64,000 nucleotides of DNA from Rhodococcus sp. 14-1411-2a (GTDB lineage Bacteria > Actinomycetota > Actinomycetes > Mycobacteriales > Mycobacteriaceae), in assembly GCF_002259485.1 (NCBI RefSeq), contig NZ_NPGA01000009.1, forward strand, positions 62,001-126,000. Direction: 5' to 3'. The position numbers and the translations under genes were made by a program. This document shows positions 1 to 7,015 of the stretch, one piece after another. Numbering within the stretch: the stretch's first letter is position 1; every line of letters starts with the position of its first letter. The notes below the pieces were generated by a model. That model had not been told where the DNA came from and searched no databases. It saw only the letters and a program-made list of their open reading frames with translations.

Positions 1-2
1 CG

Positions 3-206
3 ACGCGATTGGTCAAATCGACGAAGTCGGCACGTTCGACCGCCAGGCCCGATATCGGTTCGGCTGCAGAGAATGACGCGGGTGACGCGAGTAGCACAGA
101 AGAACATTTGGAGAGCCCTGGGGATTCCGCATTAACTTCATCTGCAGACCCTTCGACAGAAGGAGACGCAGGCGCGGATGGAGAGGGCGCGCGCAGCATC
201 GCCTGA
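3..206 (+). CDS. C-terminal tail of a protein cut by the window edge
   Basis: An open frame enters from the left edge and stops at 204-206. The visible 67 residues are rich in Ser, Ala, Glu, Asp and Gly with no hydrophobic core, like an unstructured acidic tail. The only in-window starts are internal TTG codons without a ribosome binding site, so the gene most likely begins outside the window. Function cannot be assigned. Confidence 0.4.
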   Translation, partial: TRLVKSTKSARSTARPDIGSAAENDAGDASSTEEHLESPGDSALTSSADPSTEGDAGADGEGARSIA

Positions 207-388
207 CATATAAGCGAAGCTAGCGCCGCAGGCTTCACGACCGCACACATCGAGGGCTCTGACTCAGTGCAACACAACAATATTTCGAGAACACAATGAG
301 AACGCACGCCCACTGCACATGGTTACGGCGATGTATTTATGTCGCTGGCTCGGTGTTGGACACGGCTTGCGATAGGAGGTGCACGATC

Positions 389-595
389 GTGATCGCACTT
401 GTTGCCGTCGGCTTGATCGTCGTAGGAGCGCTGTGGCGAGCTCGAAAGTCCGAGTCAGGTTGGCGGTTCGCTCCCCTACGTGCAACGGGAGTCATCGCCG
501 GCGGCGCGTTTCGCATCGGCGTGGTTGTTGCGTCGATCATGTTTGCCGTAGTCATTGCTGTTGCCATCGGCGCGTTGCGCACCACCTTCCAATAG
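389..595 (+). CDS. Small two-helix membrane protein
   Basis: A protein of 68 residues with two hydrophobic stretches, about residues 1-16 (IVIALVAVGLIVVGAL-like) and 45-64, joined by a basic loop (RARKSESGWR). An upstream ATG at 296 is in frame, but the GTG at 389 has a strong AGGAGGT at 374-380 with an 8-base spacer, so I chose it. The positive loop suggests both ends face the outside of the membrane. It lies between the truncated left-edge gene and the Lsr2 gene, on the same strand. No family is recognised; small membrane proteins of this kind are common in conjugative elements. Confidence 0.5.
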   Translation: MIALVAVGLIVVGALWRARKSESGWRFAPLRATGVIAGGAFRIGVVVASIMFAVVIAVAIGALRTTFQ

Positions 596-916
596 GTCGT
601 CGAAGCTGCATCATGTGGCTAGCTTGCGGCAGGGTCTGCCTGTTGCTCGACCCGTCTTCACGGCTCTGCGCCATTTCAGCGTCGTAGCGCGTCTGTGCTC
701 ATGCGCTTTTGTTGTTCTACGGTCGAGCTGAGGCGTGCGTGTCAGCTCAGAAGGACATCCGTTCAGTCGCACACCCAGCGAAGCAACGCAGGTGCGTGGA
801 ACGGTGCGGTAGCGAATGGCCGTGTCGCTGAAGAGCGCGGATGTCGGTGCTGGTTACGCTCATAGATAAGAATGCGGTTGCGCATAGCGAATGTGTCGAT
901 GAAAGGTTTTCCGGCT

Positions 917-1285
917 GTGGCCAAACGAGTGACAACCCAATTGGTGGACGATATCGACGGGTCGGTCATCGATGACGAGTCCGGCGAGACGATCGAATTC
1001 GCGATCAACGGCGTCGAATACTCGATCGACCTGAAGGCGAAGAACGCGAACGAGTTTCACAAGAAGCTCGACTACTACGTCGGGCACGCGACACGGGTCG
1101 GTGGCCGCAAGCGCAAGCCCTCCGCCGCTGCCGCGTCTGCCGCTACAGCGGCCGGCGGGTCAACCAAGCGTGATCCGGAGCAGACGCGGGCGATTCGGCA
1201 GTGGGCATTCGACCAGGGCTACGAGATTAGCGAACGCGGCCGCATCCCGGCCGACATCGAAGAGGCGTACAACGCCGCACAATGA
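917..1285 (+). CDS. lsr2: Lsr2-family nucleoid-associated protein
   Basis: A protein of 122 residues from a GTG start. Lsr2 is the actinobacterial H-NS analogue: it bridges DNA and silences AT-rich, often horizontally acquired genes. The N-terminal dimerisation domain is clear (VAKRVTTQLVDDIDGS, then FAINGVEYSIDL). A basic Ala/Lys linker follows (GGRKRKPSAAAA), then the C-terminal DNA-binding domain (IRQWAFDQGYEISERGRIPADIEEAY). The RGR lies in the position of the AT-hook-like minor-groove motif. The frame extends upstream to 872, but the family normally starts at the (M/V)AKRV segment. A copy inside a mobile element is probably accessory to the chromosomal lsr2 and may silence the element or its host. 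Confidence 0.9.
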   Translation: MAKRVTTQLVDDIDGSVIDDESGETIEFAINGVEYSIDLKAKNANEFHKKLDYYVGHATRVGGRKRKPSAAAASAATAAGGSTKRDPEQTRAIRQWAFDQGYEISERGRIPADIEEAYNAAQ

Positions 1286-1452
1286 CAGGCGGCGAGCCGC
1301 CCGCGGCGACGCGAGCGGCGGCTTTATGTTCTCTCTGCTGTCCGGGCTGTGGCAGGACGAGCGCAGTGGAGTTCGATTCACCTGCCACCCGCATGGCGGC
1401 CACTCGTTCTGCGTAGTCGACGGCATCGATTCCCGACGTTCGCCAAATGACG

Positions 1453-1483
1453 AAGGCCCGTCCCTTGGTTGGGGGCGGGCCTT
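1453..1483. terminator. Bidirectional hairpin terminator
   Basis: Eight-base arms AAGGCCCG (1453-1460) and CGGGCCTT (1476-1483), extended by CCC/GGG pairs around a short loop. It lies between the end of lsr2 (1285) and the end of the leftward small-gene cluster (1502), so it can serve both strands. There is no long T tract. Confidence 0.6.
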
Positions 1484-1501
1484 GTCGGATTGATGGGGTG
1501 T

Positions 1502-1669
1502 TCAGTCAGTCGGCGGCTTACTGTCTATGCCTGCGGCGACGTCGCGTAGCCACTGCGGGACCGGATCGTTGTCGTACTCGCGGAGCTTGATCGAGGCTCC
1601 TGCGGCTGCGGCGCGGACCTTCCGGCGTTGCTCGGGGGTCCATGCCCGGCGTGGTTCGGTGGTGGTCAT
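1502..1669 (-). CDS. Small basic/acidic hypothetical protein (55 aa)
   Basis: The protein starts MTTTEPRRAWTPEQRRKVRA, continues through a KLREYDNDPVPQWLRDVAAG segment and ends SKPPTD. Its ATG overlaps the stop of the upstream gene in an ATGA (1666-1669), which supports both reading frames and coupled translation. The Arg-rich helical N-terminus could bind nucleic acid, but no family is recognised. It is the last gene of the leftward run and is followed by the hairpin at 1453-1483. Confidence 0.6.
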   Translation of the reverse strand: MTTTEPRRAWTPEQRRKVRAAAAGASIKLREYDNDPVPQWLRDVAAGIDSKPPTD

Positions 1670-2004
1670 GCGCGCTCCTCGCGGTCTGCAGTAGGTCCAT
1701 TGTCACTGTTGTCGTCGGTTTCCGCCAGATCGGCGCTGCCGAGGTCGATGTCACGGTCCGCGATTGCTCGGAGTGTGCGACGGTCGGTCTTGGCGATGAA
1801 CGGTGTAGCAACTACGGTGCCGAACACCGTCCAGCCGAGGGCAACCTCATCGGGGTTGTCGCTGACGGTGCGTTCGAGGCACCAGGTGATTCGTTGCCAG
1901 GATTGGGAGCGGTTGTCCGCTCGGGTGCGTTGGTTGACGGTTCCAGCGACGCCAACGACGGCGAAGACGCCGACTATGAGGGTGATCCAGGCTTGTGCTG
2001 GCAC
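1666..2004 (-). CDS. Single-pass membrane protein of unknown function
   Basis: A protein of 112 residues from a GTG at 2004, chosen because AAAGGA lies about 9 bases upstream; the frame could also begin at an ATG at 2067. One N-terminal membrane helix is visible ([19 protein letters not shown], about residues 5-23), then a soluble region with a second weakly hydrophobic stretch (GWTVFGTVVATPFIA) and an acidic tail. The stop overlaps the ATG of the next gene (ATGA). No family is recognised. Confidence 0.6.
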   Translation of the reverse strand: MPAQAWITLIVGVFAVVGVAGTVNQRTRADNRSQSWQRITWCLERTVSDNPDEVALGWTVFGTVVATPFIAKTDRRTLRAIADRDIDLGSADLAETDDNSDNGPTADREERA

Positions 2005-2221
2005 GGGCCGGGTTCCTTTCGTGTGGCTGGTTCGGAGTGCGGCGCGCTGAGCAGCACCTTCTGACATCTCGTCGAAGTTTCGTCACGTGGCGGGCTTGTG
2101 GCGTGGGCCGAAAGATGCTCAGTGCACGGAAGCGCTCCGCGTCAACGCCGTAGCGCTGGAGCAAGTTCGCTTTCGATCTGCACCGGTCGATCTCTGCCGT
2201 CAATTCAGACCAGCAGGTCAT
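1847..2221 (-). CDS. Doubtful small protein overlapping its neighbours
   Basis: The ATG at 2221 overlaps the end of the preceding gene by 17 bases. The first 50 or so residues look protein-like (MTCWSELTAEIDRCRSKANL, then LQRYGVDAERFRAL). The rest is Arg/Pro/His-rich and runs antiphase through the next gene, which is unlike real coding. Either the true product is short and a frameshift hides its stop, or this is not a gene. Confidence 0.25.
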   Translation of the reverse strand: MTCWSELTAEIDRCRSKANLLQRYGVDAERFRALSIFRPTPQARHVTKLRRDVRRCCSARRTPNQPHERNPARASTSLDHPHSRRLRRRWRRWNRQPTHPSGQPLPILATNHLVPRTHRQRQPR

Positions 2222-2540
2222 ACGCCCACTCGTACACCCAGCGAGGCAACTCGGGTGCATCGAACGGTGCGGTAGCGAAACTGGATCCGAAGCGCATTGC
2301 GCACTCGGGGATCGCATCGACCGGGCGGGAGCCGAAAGACCTGGCTGCGACAATCCACTGTCCGCGGTGATGCACTCGGATTGCAGTCGACACTGTGCAC
2401 CGAACACCGGAGTACCCTGCGGTCAGCTGGTGGCATTCCCACTCGACGTGCTGGTTCTGTCCGAAAAAGTGCGTCAGAGTCTCGGCGAAGGACGGTCCGT
2501 AGAGGGTGCCTCGGTCGGTGTCGATGCGGATGAAATTCAT
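2205..2540 (-). CDS. Hypothetical protein (111 aa)
   Basis: The protein starts MNFIRIDTDRGTLYGPSFAE and continues with mixed alpha/beta-like composition, several Trp and His residues (HHRGQWIVAARSFG, WVYEWAYDLLV) and no membrane segment or signal peptide. It sits in the leftward run of short element genes, 54 bases after the HTH-like gene. I recognise no family. Protein-like residue usage and conserved strand support a real gene. Confidence 0.55.
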   Translation of the reverse strand: MNFIRIDTDRGTLYGPSFAETLTHFFGQNQHVEWECHQLTAGYSGVRCTVSTAIRVHHRGQWIVAARSFGSRPVDAIPECAMRFGSSFATAPFDAPELPRWVYEWAYDLLV

Positions 2541-2594
2541 GGCGTCGGCCTATTCGAGTTGTAGCGGCAATACGAGGTGTGCGTTGAATGTTGC

Positions 2595-2873
2595 TCAGAA
2601 CAGAGGGATTTGGTTGCGCGCCGCGAGACTGTCTCGGAGTTCTCGGAACTTGCCCAGAAGGTCTGAGGCGACTGCCTCGGTGTGACCGATGGACCGCGCG
2701 ACGTCACTGAGCGTCGTGCCGGCGGCGAGCGCTTCATCTATCTCCCGCCCGACAGCGAGGTCCTCGACTTCGCCTGTATCGAGATGCGCGACATCGATGG
2801 CGACCAATCGTGCAGAGGCGAGGGCAGCTCGACGCCGCTCGTCGCCCGACTCTGTCTCTTTCCGCGCGGTCAT
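2595..2873 (-). CDS. Small HTH-like hypothetical protein
   Basis: A protein of 92 residues, mostly helical and charged. Residues about 50-80 (TTLSDVARSIGHTEAVASDL) have the spacing of a helix-turn-helix in which the second helix would contact DNA. Its ATG overlaps the stop of the upstream DnaB-domain gene in an ATGA (2870-2873), so the two are probably translated together and may act together in element replication or its control. The HTH call is by eye only. Confidence 0.5.
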   Translation of the reverse strand: MTARKETESGDERRRAALASARLVAIDVAHLDTGEVEDLAVGREIDEALAAGTTLSDVARSIGHTEAVASDLLGKFRELRDSLAARNQIPLF

Positions 2874-3406
2874 AGTGTGCTGCCGCTGCGGAAGGCGTTC
2901 AGGCGGTTCGTCGCTTCACGTTGCGCCCTTCCGATTTCGACGAGCTGGTCGAACAGGAATTCTTCCGGCGCTTCCTCGGCGAGCTGCTGAATTCTGATCC
3001 CTGCGTCGTAGAAGCTACGTCGGTAGCTTTCCGACAGGACCATGCCGGCGTAGTCGGTCGCCGACGCTCCGCATGCGTTCGCTGCGGTAACGTCGGTCAG
3101 TGTTCGACGCAGCCGGGCACCGCGGTGTCCGCTGGCACCCGACCGGACGAGGACGCCCAGAACACTCGCGGGGTCGTGTGGGAGGTTGTCGATGATGAGC
3201 TCCTGCACGATGCCGTACAGCTCGCGATACACGGGATCATGGAAATCATTGGCCTGCAGTGTCGCTGCGATGCGGGCGGCCTCGTCGGTGTCCTGCAACC
3301 ACATCAGTGCGCAGATGACCAGTGCTTCCGGTGCCGTCTCCGGATGGTCCGTCAGATCAGCGTGATCGTCGTCGTCGGTGGGTTCCACTGCTCTCAATGG
3401 GGTCAT
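2870..3406 (-). CDS. DnaB helicase N-terminal-domain-like protein
   Basis: A protein of 178 residues from the ATG at 3406 (GAGG upstream). Residues about 28-140 resemble the N-terminal domain of replicative helicase DnaB: PEALVICALMWL, then DFHDPVYRELYGIVQELI, then a TAANACGASATDYAGMV segment and a helical hairpin (SYRRSFYDAGIRIQQLAEE). The RecA-like ATPase half of DnaB, with its Walker motifs, is absent. In DnaB this domain forms the hexamer collar and binds primase and loader. A free copy might recruit or block the host helicase. It is coupled to the next gene by ATGA overlap. Two DnaA-box-like sites lie about 0.5 kb upstream (3922-3958). Confidence 0.6.
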   Translation of the reverse strand: MTPLRAVEPTDDDDHADLTDHPETAPEALVICALMWLQDTDEAARIAATLQANDFHDPVYRELYGIVQELIIDNLPHDPASVLGVLVRSGASGHRGARLRRTLTDVTAANACGASATDYAGMVLSESYRRSFYDAGIRIQQLAEEAPEEFLFDQLVEIGRAQREATNRLNAFRSGSTL

Positions 3407-3515
3407 CTGTTCGCCTCGTTTCCATTCGCGGGTCTGTTGCGGGAGAACTGGATTCGATATTCCGGTGGCGCTTTGCTTGGCTATGCCGCGTTCGTCGTCA
3501 TTGCGGAGGTGTGGG

Positions 3516-3821
3516 TCAGATGTAGAGAAGGTTCGGTGGTGCGGTGCCGTCGAACTGCTCGAGGCTGTCGAGGACGGCGTTGTAGTTCTCGGGCCTGCAG
3601 CTTCCGAGCCCGATGATGAGGGCACAGGTTCCGTCGAGTGTGACGAGGTAGGACGGCGGGCTGCCGTTGTCGGACGATGCGTGCTCGCGCGCGTCGAGGA
3701 GGGCGGTACGGACGGCATCTGCGGCGGCGCGTTTTGCCACTTGAAGATTGGGTTCTGCTCCGGTTGCGGTCAGAATTTCGGGGTTGTCCTCAGGGTGTGT
3801 GGTGACTGTCCAGGTGATCAT
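3516..3821 (-). CDS. Hypothetical protein (101 aa)
   Basis: The protein starts MITWTVTTHPEDNPEILTAT, with an AAGGA ribosome binding site about 7 bases before the ATG. It continues with an alanine-rich helix (AKRAAADAVRTALLDAREHA) and a beta-rich segment (YLVTLDGTCALIIGLG). It is compact, without membrane segments. Leftward genes lie on both sides. No family is recognised. Confidence 0.55.
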   Translation of the reverse strand: MITWTVTTHPEDNPEILTATGAEPNLQVAKRAAADAVRTALLDAREHASSDNGSPPSYLVTLDGTCALIIGLGSCRPENYNAVLDSLEQFDGTAPPNLLYI

Positions 3822-3921
3822 CGTTGGTTCCTTGTCGCTCGTGGCCGGCCAGCTGCTTGTTGTCGAGCGTCACACGAGCTCCGAAACGACGCGCTCGATG
3901 TGGGGACAGTTCAGGAGAGGG

Positions 3922-3958
3922 TGTGGATAGCTGTGATGTCGAGTCAGCCTGTGGATAA
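3922..3958. promoter_or_regulatory. Two DnaA-box-like sites in an element intergenic gap
   Basis: TGTGGATAG (3922-3930) and TGTGGATAA (3950-3958) lie 28 bp apart in the same orientation. The second is an exact match to the consensus box TTATCCACA on the other strand; the first has one mismatch. The gap 3822-3997 has no gene and sits upstream of the DnaB-domain gene, so it could be a replication origin or a DnaA-controlled promoter. Two boxes alone are weak evidence. Confidence 0.35.
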
Positions 3959-3962
3959 ACGA

Positions 3963-3990
3963 CGTTCGGCCCCGGGGTTGGGGCCGAACG
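3963..3990 (-). terminator. Hairpin terminator after the 188-aa hypothetical gene
   Basis: Perfect 11-bp arms, CGTTCGGCCCC (3963-3973) and GGGGCCGAACG (3980-3990), around the loop GGGGTT, placed 7 bases beyond the stop of the leftward gene at 3998. There is no strong T tract. Confidence 0.65.
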
Positions 3991-3997
3991 TGTGGTA

Positions 3998-4564
3998 CTA
4001 GACGTCGTCGAAGACATCGAGGAGTTTGGCGGGGTCGCGGCGGTAGCGGCCGCCGTCGAGAAAAACTCCGACGGCAGCACGATGAACGCGTCGGAGTTCG
4101 GCCATCAATGTGTCGTACCCGATGCGGTCGGTGATGCGCCAGGTGACAGGTCCCATGTGCAGGTCTACCCAGCGGATGGTGCGGCGTTGTTCGGAGCTGT
4201 AGCGGTGATGCAGCACCGCAGTGTGCTCAGGGCTGTCGAGCCACAGGACGGAGATCGCGGCGGCCCCGAATTCTGCGCCTGGTTGGGCGGGGTGGGGGGC
4301 TTGTCCATCGGCTCCGGCAAGTGCGGCGCGGACGGTGGCGAATCCGGTGATGACTGCGGAAACTGTTTGGGCGCTGCGGAAGGTCATCATGACGTGACCT
4401 AGTGCGACGATCATCTGCGCTTCGTCGGTGGCTGCGGAGGTGGCGGTGATAGTGGCCTGTTGGGGTCCGGAGACCAGGACGGTTGTGTGGGTGACGATTC
4501 CGGTGGTCCGGGCGTTGTGTGCGGCGGTGGCCCGTCGTCCTGTGCTGGAAGTATTCTGCGGCAT
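3998..4564 (-). CDS. Hypothetical protein (188 aa)
   Basis: The start is the ATG at 4564, preceded by a purine-rich AAAGAGAG; in-frame upstream codons would give a low-complexity extension. The Thr/Ala-rich N-terminus (about 60 residues) looks flexible. The middle is helical (AQMIVALGHVMMTFRSAQTV). The C-terminal half has aromatic and basic patches (YSSEQRRTIRWVDLHMGPV, then TWRITDRIGYDTLMAELRRV). There is no signal peptide or clear membrane segment. A terminator follows at 3963-3990, so this gene ends a transcription unit. I do not recognise a family. Confidence 0.55.
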   Translation of the reverse strand: MPQNTSSTGRRATAAHNARTTGIVTHTTVLVSGPQQATITATSAATDEAQMIVALGHVMMTFRSAQTVSAVITGFATVRAALAGADGQAPHPAQPGAEFGAAAISVLWLDSPEHTAVLHHRYSSEQRRTIRWVDLHMGPVTWRITDRIGYDTLMAELRRVHRAAVGVFLDGGRYRRDPAKLLDVFDDV

Positions 4565-5004
4565 GTCGGGCTCTCTTTCTGTTGCGGGACCGGCTCCCCC
4601 GGCCCTTTCGCTCTGCCAATTTCTTTCGCCGTCATCTGGCTCGAAGGAGAGAAGGCGGCGCACTGGACCGGCGTCCTGGCCCTGATCCGGAAAGTTTTCA
4701 GCCGCAGGCGCTTTGAAAAGTTTTCGGAGCCCATCGGGCCGGAGCAACGCGGAGTCAGGGTTGGGTAAGACGGGTCAGGGTGTTGCAAGCTCGACCGGAG
4801 CCAGATGTGCGAAAGAAATAGTTCTTTCTGCAGGGCGAAGCGCAGCGAAGCTCAATCCGGAGACCGCCGGAGGTGGTCCCAGGGCGGCACACGTTTCGAC
4901 GCACGCTGAACCACCCGAGGCGACCACCTCCCAGCCATCAACAGTCTGGGGCGATTGTGCGGGAGCAACGGAGAGCAACAGGGCTCGATGTCGCGGCAGC
5001 ACTT
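4565..5004. other. Gene-poor gap with an inverted repeat
   Basis: These 440 bases separate two leftward genes. I see a perfect 7-bp inverted repeat, GAAAGAA-ATAG-TTCTTTC (4811-4828), which could be an operator or weak hairpin. Two short AAAGTTTTC direct repeats lie near 4692 and 4718. A small leftward frame (4775-5002) has no convincing start or composition and is not called. Confidence 0.4.
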
Positions 5005-5880
5005 CTATTCTGCGAACATCCGATCACGCTCGCTGGCTGGCTTGTCACCCAGCTCGGATTCCCCGTCCTGGCGGCCCTCGACGATCCCGGCGGTGACTTC
5101 TTCCCACTTCCGATATCGGCGCATCGCGGTCGATGCAACGGAGCCGTCCGTTTCTCTACCGATTCGTGCCCACGACCATTCACGGTGTGCGTGTCGAAGC
5201 CGCGCTGTCTCTGCAACTTCCGGGGTGAGGGCGTCTATTGGTCGTCGAGACGAGTCCGCCGCGTCGACCTGTTCTTCCCGCCAGCCGTCTTCACCCTCTG
5301 AGTCATCCCCGCTCTGGCTTTGGCCTTCTTGGATGGAGTCGGCGTCAGTCCAATCCGGCTCTTCTGTGGCAGCACTTGGAGCGAACTCCTCCCCTGCGGT
5401 TCCGCGGGGGGCACGAAGGATGACAGCCAGCACTTCCGTCATAGCAAGGAGCGCAATAGGTGCAATGGTGGCAATACCCGCCGAGACCACGGCCGGAAGC
5501 AAAGTCGCACTCAACACTGCGTGGTACGAGTTGCCCGCAATCGACGCCGATGCCGCGACACGCAAAATCGATACGACAAAACGACGGCCCTTGATGGTGC
5601 GGTTGTCCGTGTGGTTGGACAGCGCAATCGCCGTCACTGTTGTCGAGACGATTGCGCCGTCCAGCACGATCGGAATCACCCAGGCTTCACCGGGACCTAT
5701 CCCTGCCATCACCGCGAGATCACGCAACACAGCGAAACTGAGCCAGAAGGACGCTCCGGCGATGCCAACTGTCAGCGCAACGGCTGTCGCGAGAGCCCAC
5801 TGCAAAATCGCGGGATGGAGCGCAACGACGTCTGACGGCTTCGTTGTCAACGGGGTTGCCGCGGAATGTGATCGGCTCAT
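5005..5880 (-). CDS. DUF2637-type membrane protein (Spd-like)
   Basis: A protein of 291 residues from the ATG at 5880, whose codon overlaps the stop of the upstream gene (ATGA). Four membrane helices fill about residues 27-155 (WALATAVALTVGIAGASFWL first, then VIPIVLDGAIVSTTVTAIAL). The spacing and the VIPIVLDG segment match DUF2637, a family typical of actinobacterial conjugative plasmids and integrative elements, where such proteins are linked to plasmid spread. An acidic linker follows, then a C-terminal region with a possible HTH (WSWARIGRETDGSVASTAMR). It probably works at the cell membrane during transfer or maintenance. The family call is from memory of its pattern. Confidence 0.75.
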   Translation of the reverse strand: MSRSHSAATPLTTKPSDVVALHPAILQWALATAVALTVGIAGASFWLSFAVLRDLAVMAGIGPGEAWVIPIVLDGAIVSTTVTAIALSNHTDNRTIKGRRFVVSILRVAASASIAGNSYHAVLSATLLPAVVSAGIATIAPIALLAMTEVLAVILRAPRGTAGEEFAPSAATEEPDWTDADSIQEGQSQSGDDSEGEDGWREEQVDAADSSRRPIDALTPEVAETARLRHAHREWSWARIGRETDGSVASTAMRRYRKWEEVTAGIVEGRQDGESELGDKPASERDRMFAE

Positions 5881-6227
5881 CGGATTCTCGGTCCTCGTGC
5901 GAGGGGGCCCGTTCGTTGCGGGAACGGCGCACCGTCGTTGAACCTGTTGCGCAACAACTCCAAGTAGTCTTCGATTGCCGCATTGACCAGATCCGACGGG
6001 CCCCGCGGTGCGCCGGGCGTTGCGGACAGCGCTTCGGCTGCGTTGAGAAGATCGTCGACGGTGGACTGGTAGAGGTAGTACGAACGCTTCTGTTTTGCGT
6101 GGTCCGGTAACGGTTGCGCACCGGTCTCGGCCGACGAAACAGTGTCGTGGGGCTGCCGCGAGTTCTCCGGGGGATCGACCGGGCTCGATCCGGCGAGTGC
6201 GCTCTTCATACGTTCGGGCCGGGCCAT
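5877..6227 (-). CDS. Small ParA partner, probable centromere-binding protein
   Basis: A protein of 116 residues directly downstream of parA, joined to it by a TGATG overlap. The N-terminal third is polar and probably disordered. The rest (QKRSYYLYQSTVDDLLNAAE, then a GPSDLVNAAIEDYLELLRNR segment) resembles a small ribbon-helix-helix or helical DNA-binding unit of the kind found beside plasmid ParA proteins. By position it should bind the centromere and stimulate the ParA ATPase. Its stop overlaps the DUF2637 gene (ATGA). The partner role is inferred from context. Confidence 0.65.
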   Translation of the reverse strand: MARPERMKSALAGSSPVDPPENSRQPHDTVSSAETGAQPLPDHAKQKRSYYLYQSTVDDLLNAAEALSATPGAPRGPSDLVNAAIEDYLELLRNRFNDGAPFPQRTGPLARGPRIR

Positions 6228-7015
6228 CACAGGTGTCCCTTCGTGAGCAGCGCGAGAGTGTCGCGATAGATCGTCGACAGGCTGCGAGATTGTGTTGTCC
6301 CCCAGTCGACCAGGCTGGTTTGGGCTTCCATTGAGTCTTTGATGACAACCCGCTTGGGTACGGCATCACCGAGAACGTTGATGCTTGCGGCGATCTCGCT
6401 CAATTGTTCTCGGCCGCTGATCGTCGCGATCTCGTGGAGGTTGACTATCGCACCGAGCATGACGAGGTCCGGGTTGTAGCTGCGCTTGACTGCATCGATG
6501 GTGCGCAGCAATCGCGCGAGTCCATTGGCTGAGAACAGCGCGGACTGAGTCACGACTACGGCGGCGCGCGCTGCAACAAGGGCGTTGATAGTCAGCAGAT
6601 CGAGGCTAGGTGGGCAATCGATGAGGACCACGTCGTACACGCCTCGTACGACGTCGATTGCGTCGCGAAGCCGCCGTTCTCGGCCGGCACCGGCGACGAC
6701 CAATTGATCGCGGACATAGGCCAGGGACTCGTTTCCCGGCGACGTGGGTACCAGGTCTACGTCAGGCCAGATGGTGGGGACAACAGCATCGGCGATGGTC
6801 GCGTTCGATGATTCGGCGAGAACGTCCGCAACACCGACCTCATCGCTCTCTAACTCGGTCTTGGTCAGGACTGTGCTGGCGTTGCCTTGCGGATCCACGT
6901 CGATTACGAGTGCTCGCTTCCCTGCTTGGGCGACGGCGTAGGCGAGGTGAAAGACGGTGGTGGTCTTACCCACGCCGCCCTTCTGGTTGCAGAACGCAAA
7001 GATGTCCGCGGGCAT
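6227..7015 (-). CDS. parA: ParA-family partitioning ATPase
   Basis: A protein of 262 residues from the ATG at 7015. The deviant Walker A box NQKGGVGKTT has the signature lysine (K12) and the P-loop lysine (K17). VIDVDPQGNAS follows at about 40-50, and Walker B is VVLIDCPPSLD at about 118-128. These are classic ParA/Soj features: an ATP-dependent dimer that binds DNA non-specifically and moves or spaces plasmid DNA. It heads an operon with a small partner and the DUF2637 protein. It has no N-terminal HTH, so it is the short (type Ib-like) form, whose partner usually provides repression. Confidence 0.93.
   Translation of the reverse strand: MPADIFAFCNQKGGVGKTTTVFHLAYAVAQAGKRALVIDVDPQGNASTVLTKTELESDEVGVADVLAESSNATIADAVVPTIWPDVDLVPTSPGNESLAYVRDQLVVAGAGRERRLRDAIDVVRGVYDVVLIDCPPSLDLLTINALVAARAAVVVTQSALFSANGLARLLRTIDAVKRSYNPDLVMLGAIVNLHEIATISGREQLSEIAASINVLGDAVPKRVVIKDSMEAQTSLVDWGTTQSRSLSTIYRDTLALLTKGHL

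Noticed and set aside
1326..1493. Small rightward frame after lsr2
   Set aside because: Its end runs through the hairpin terminator and there is no ribosome binding site.
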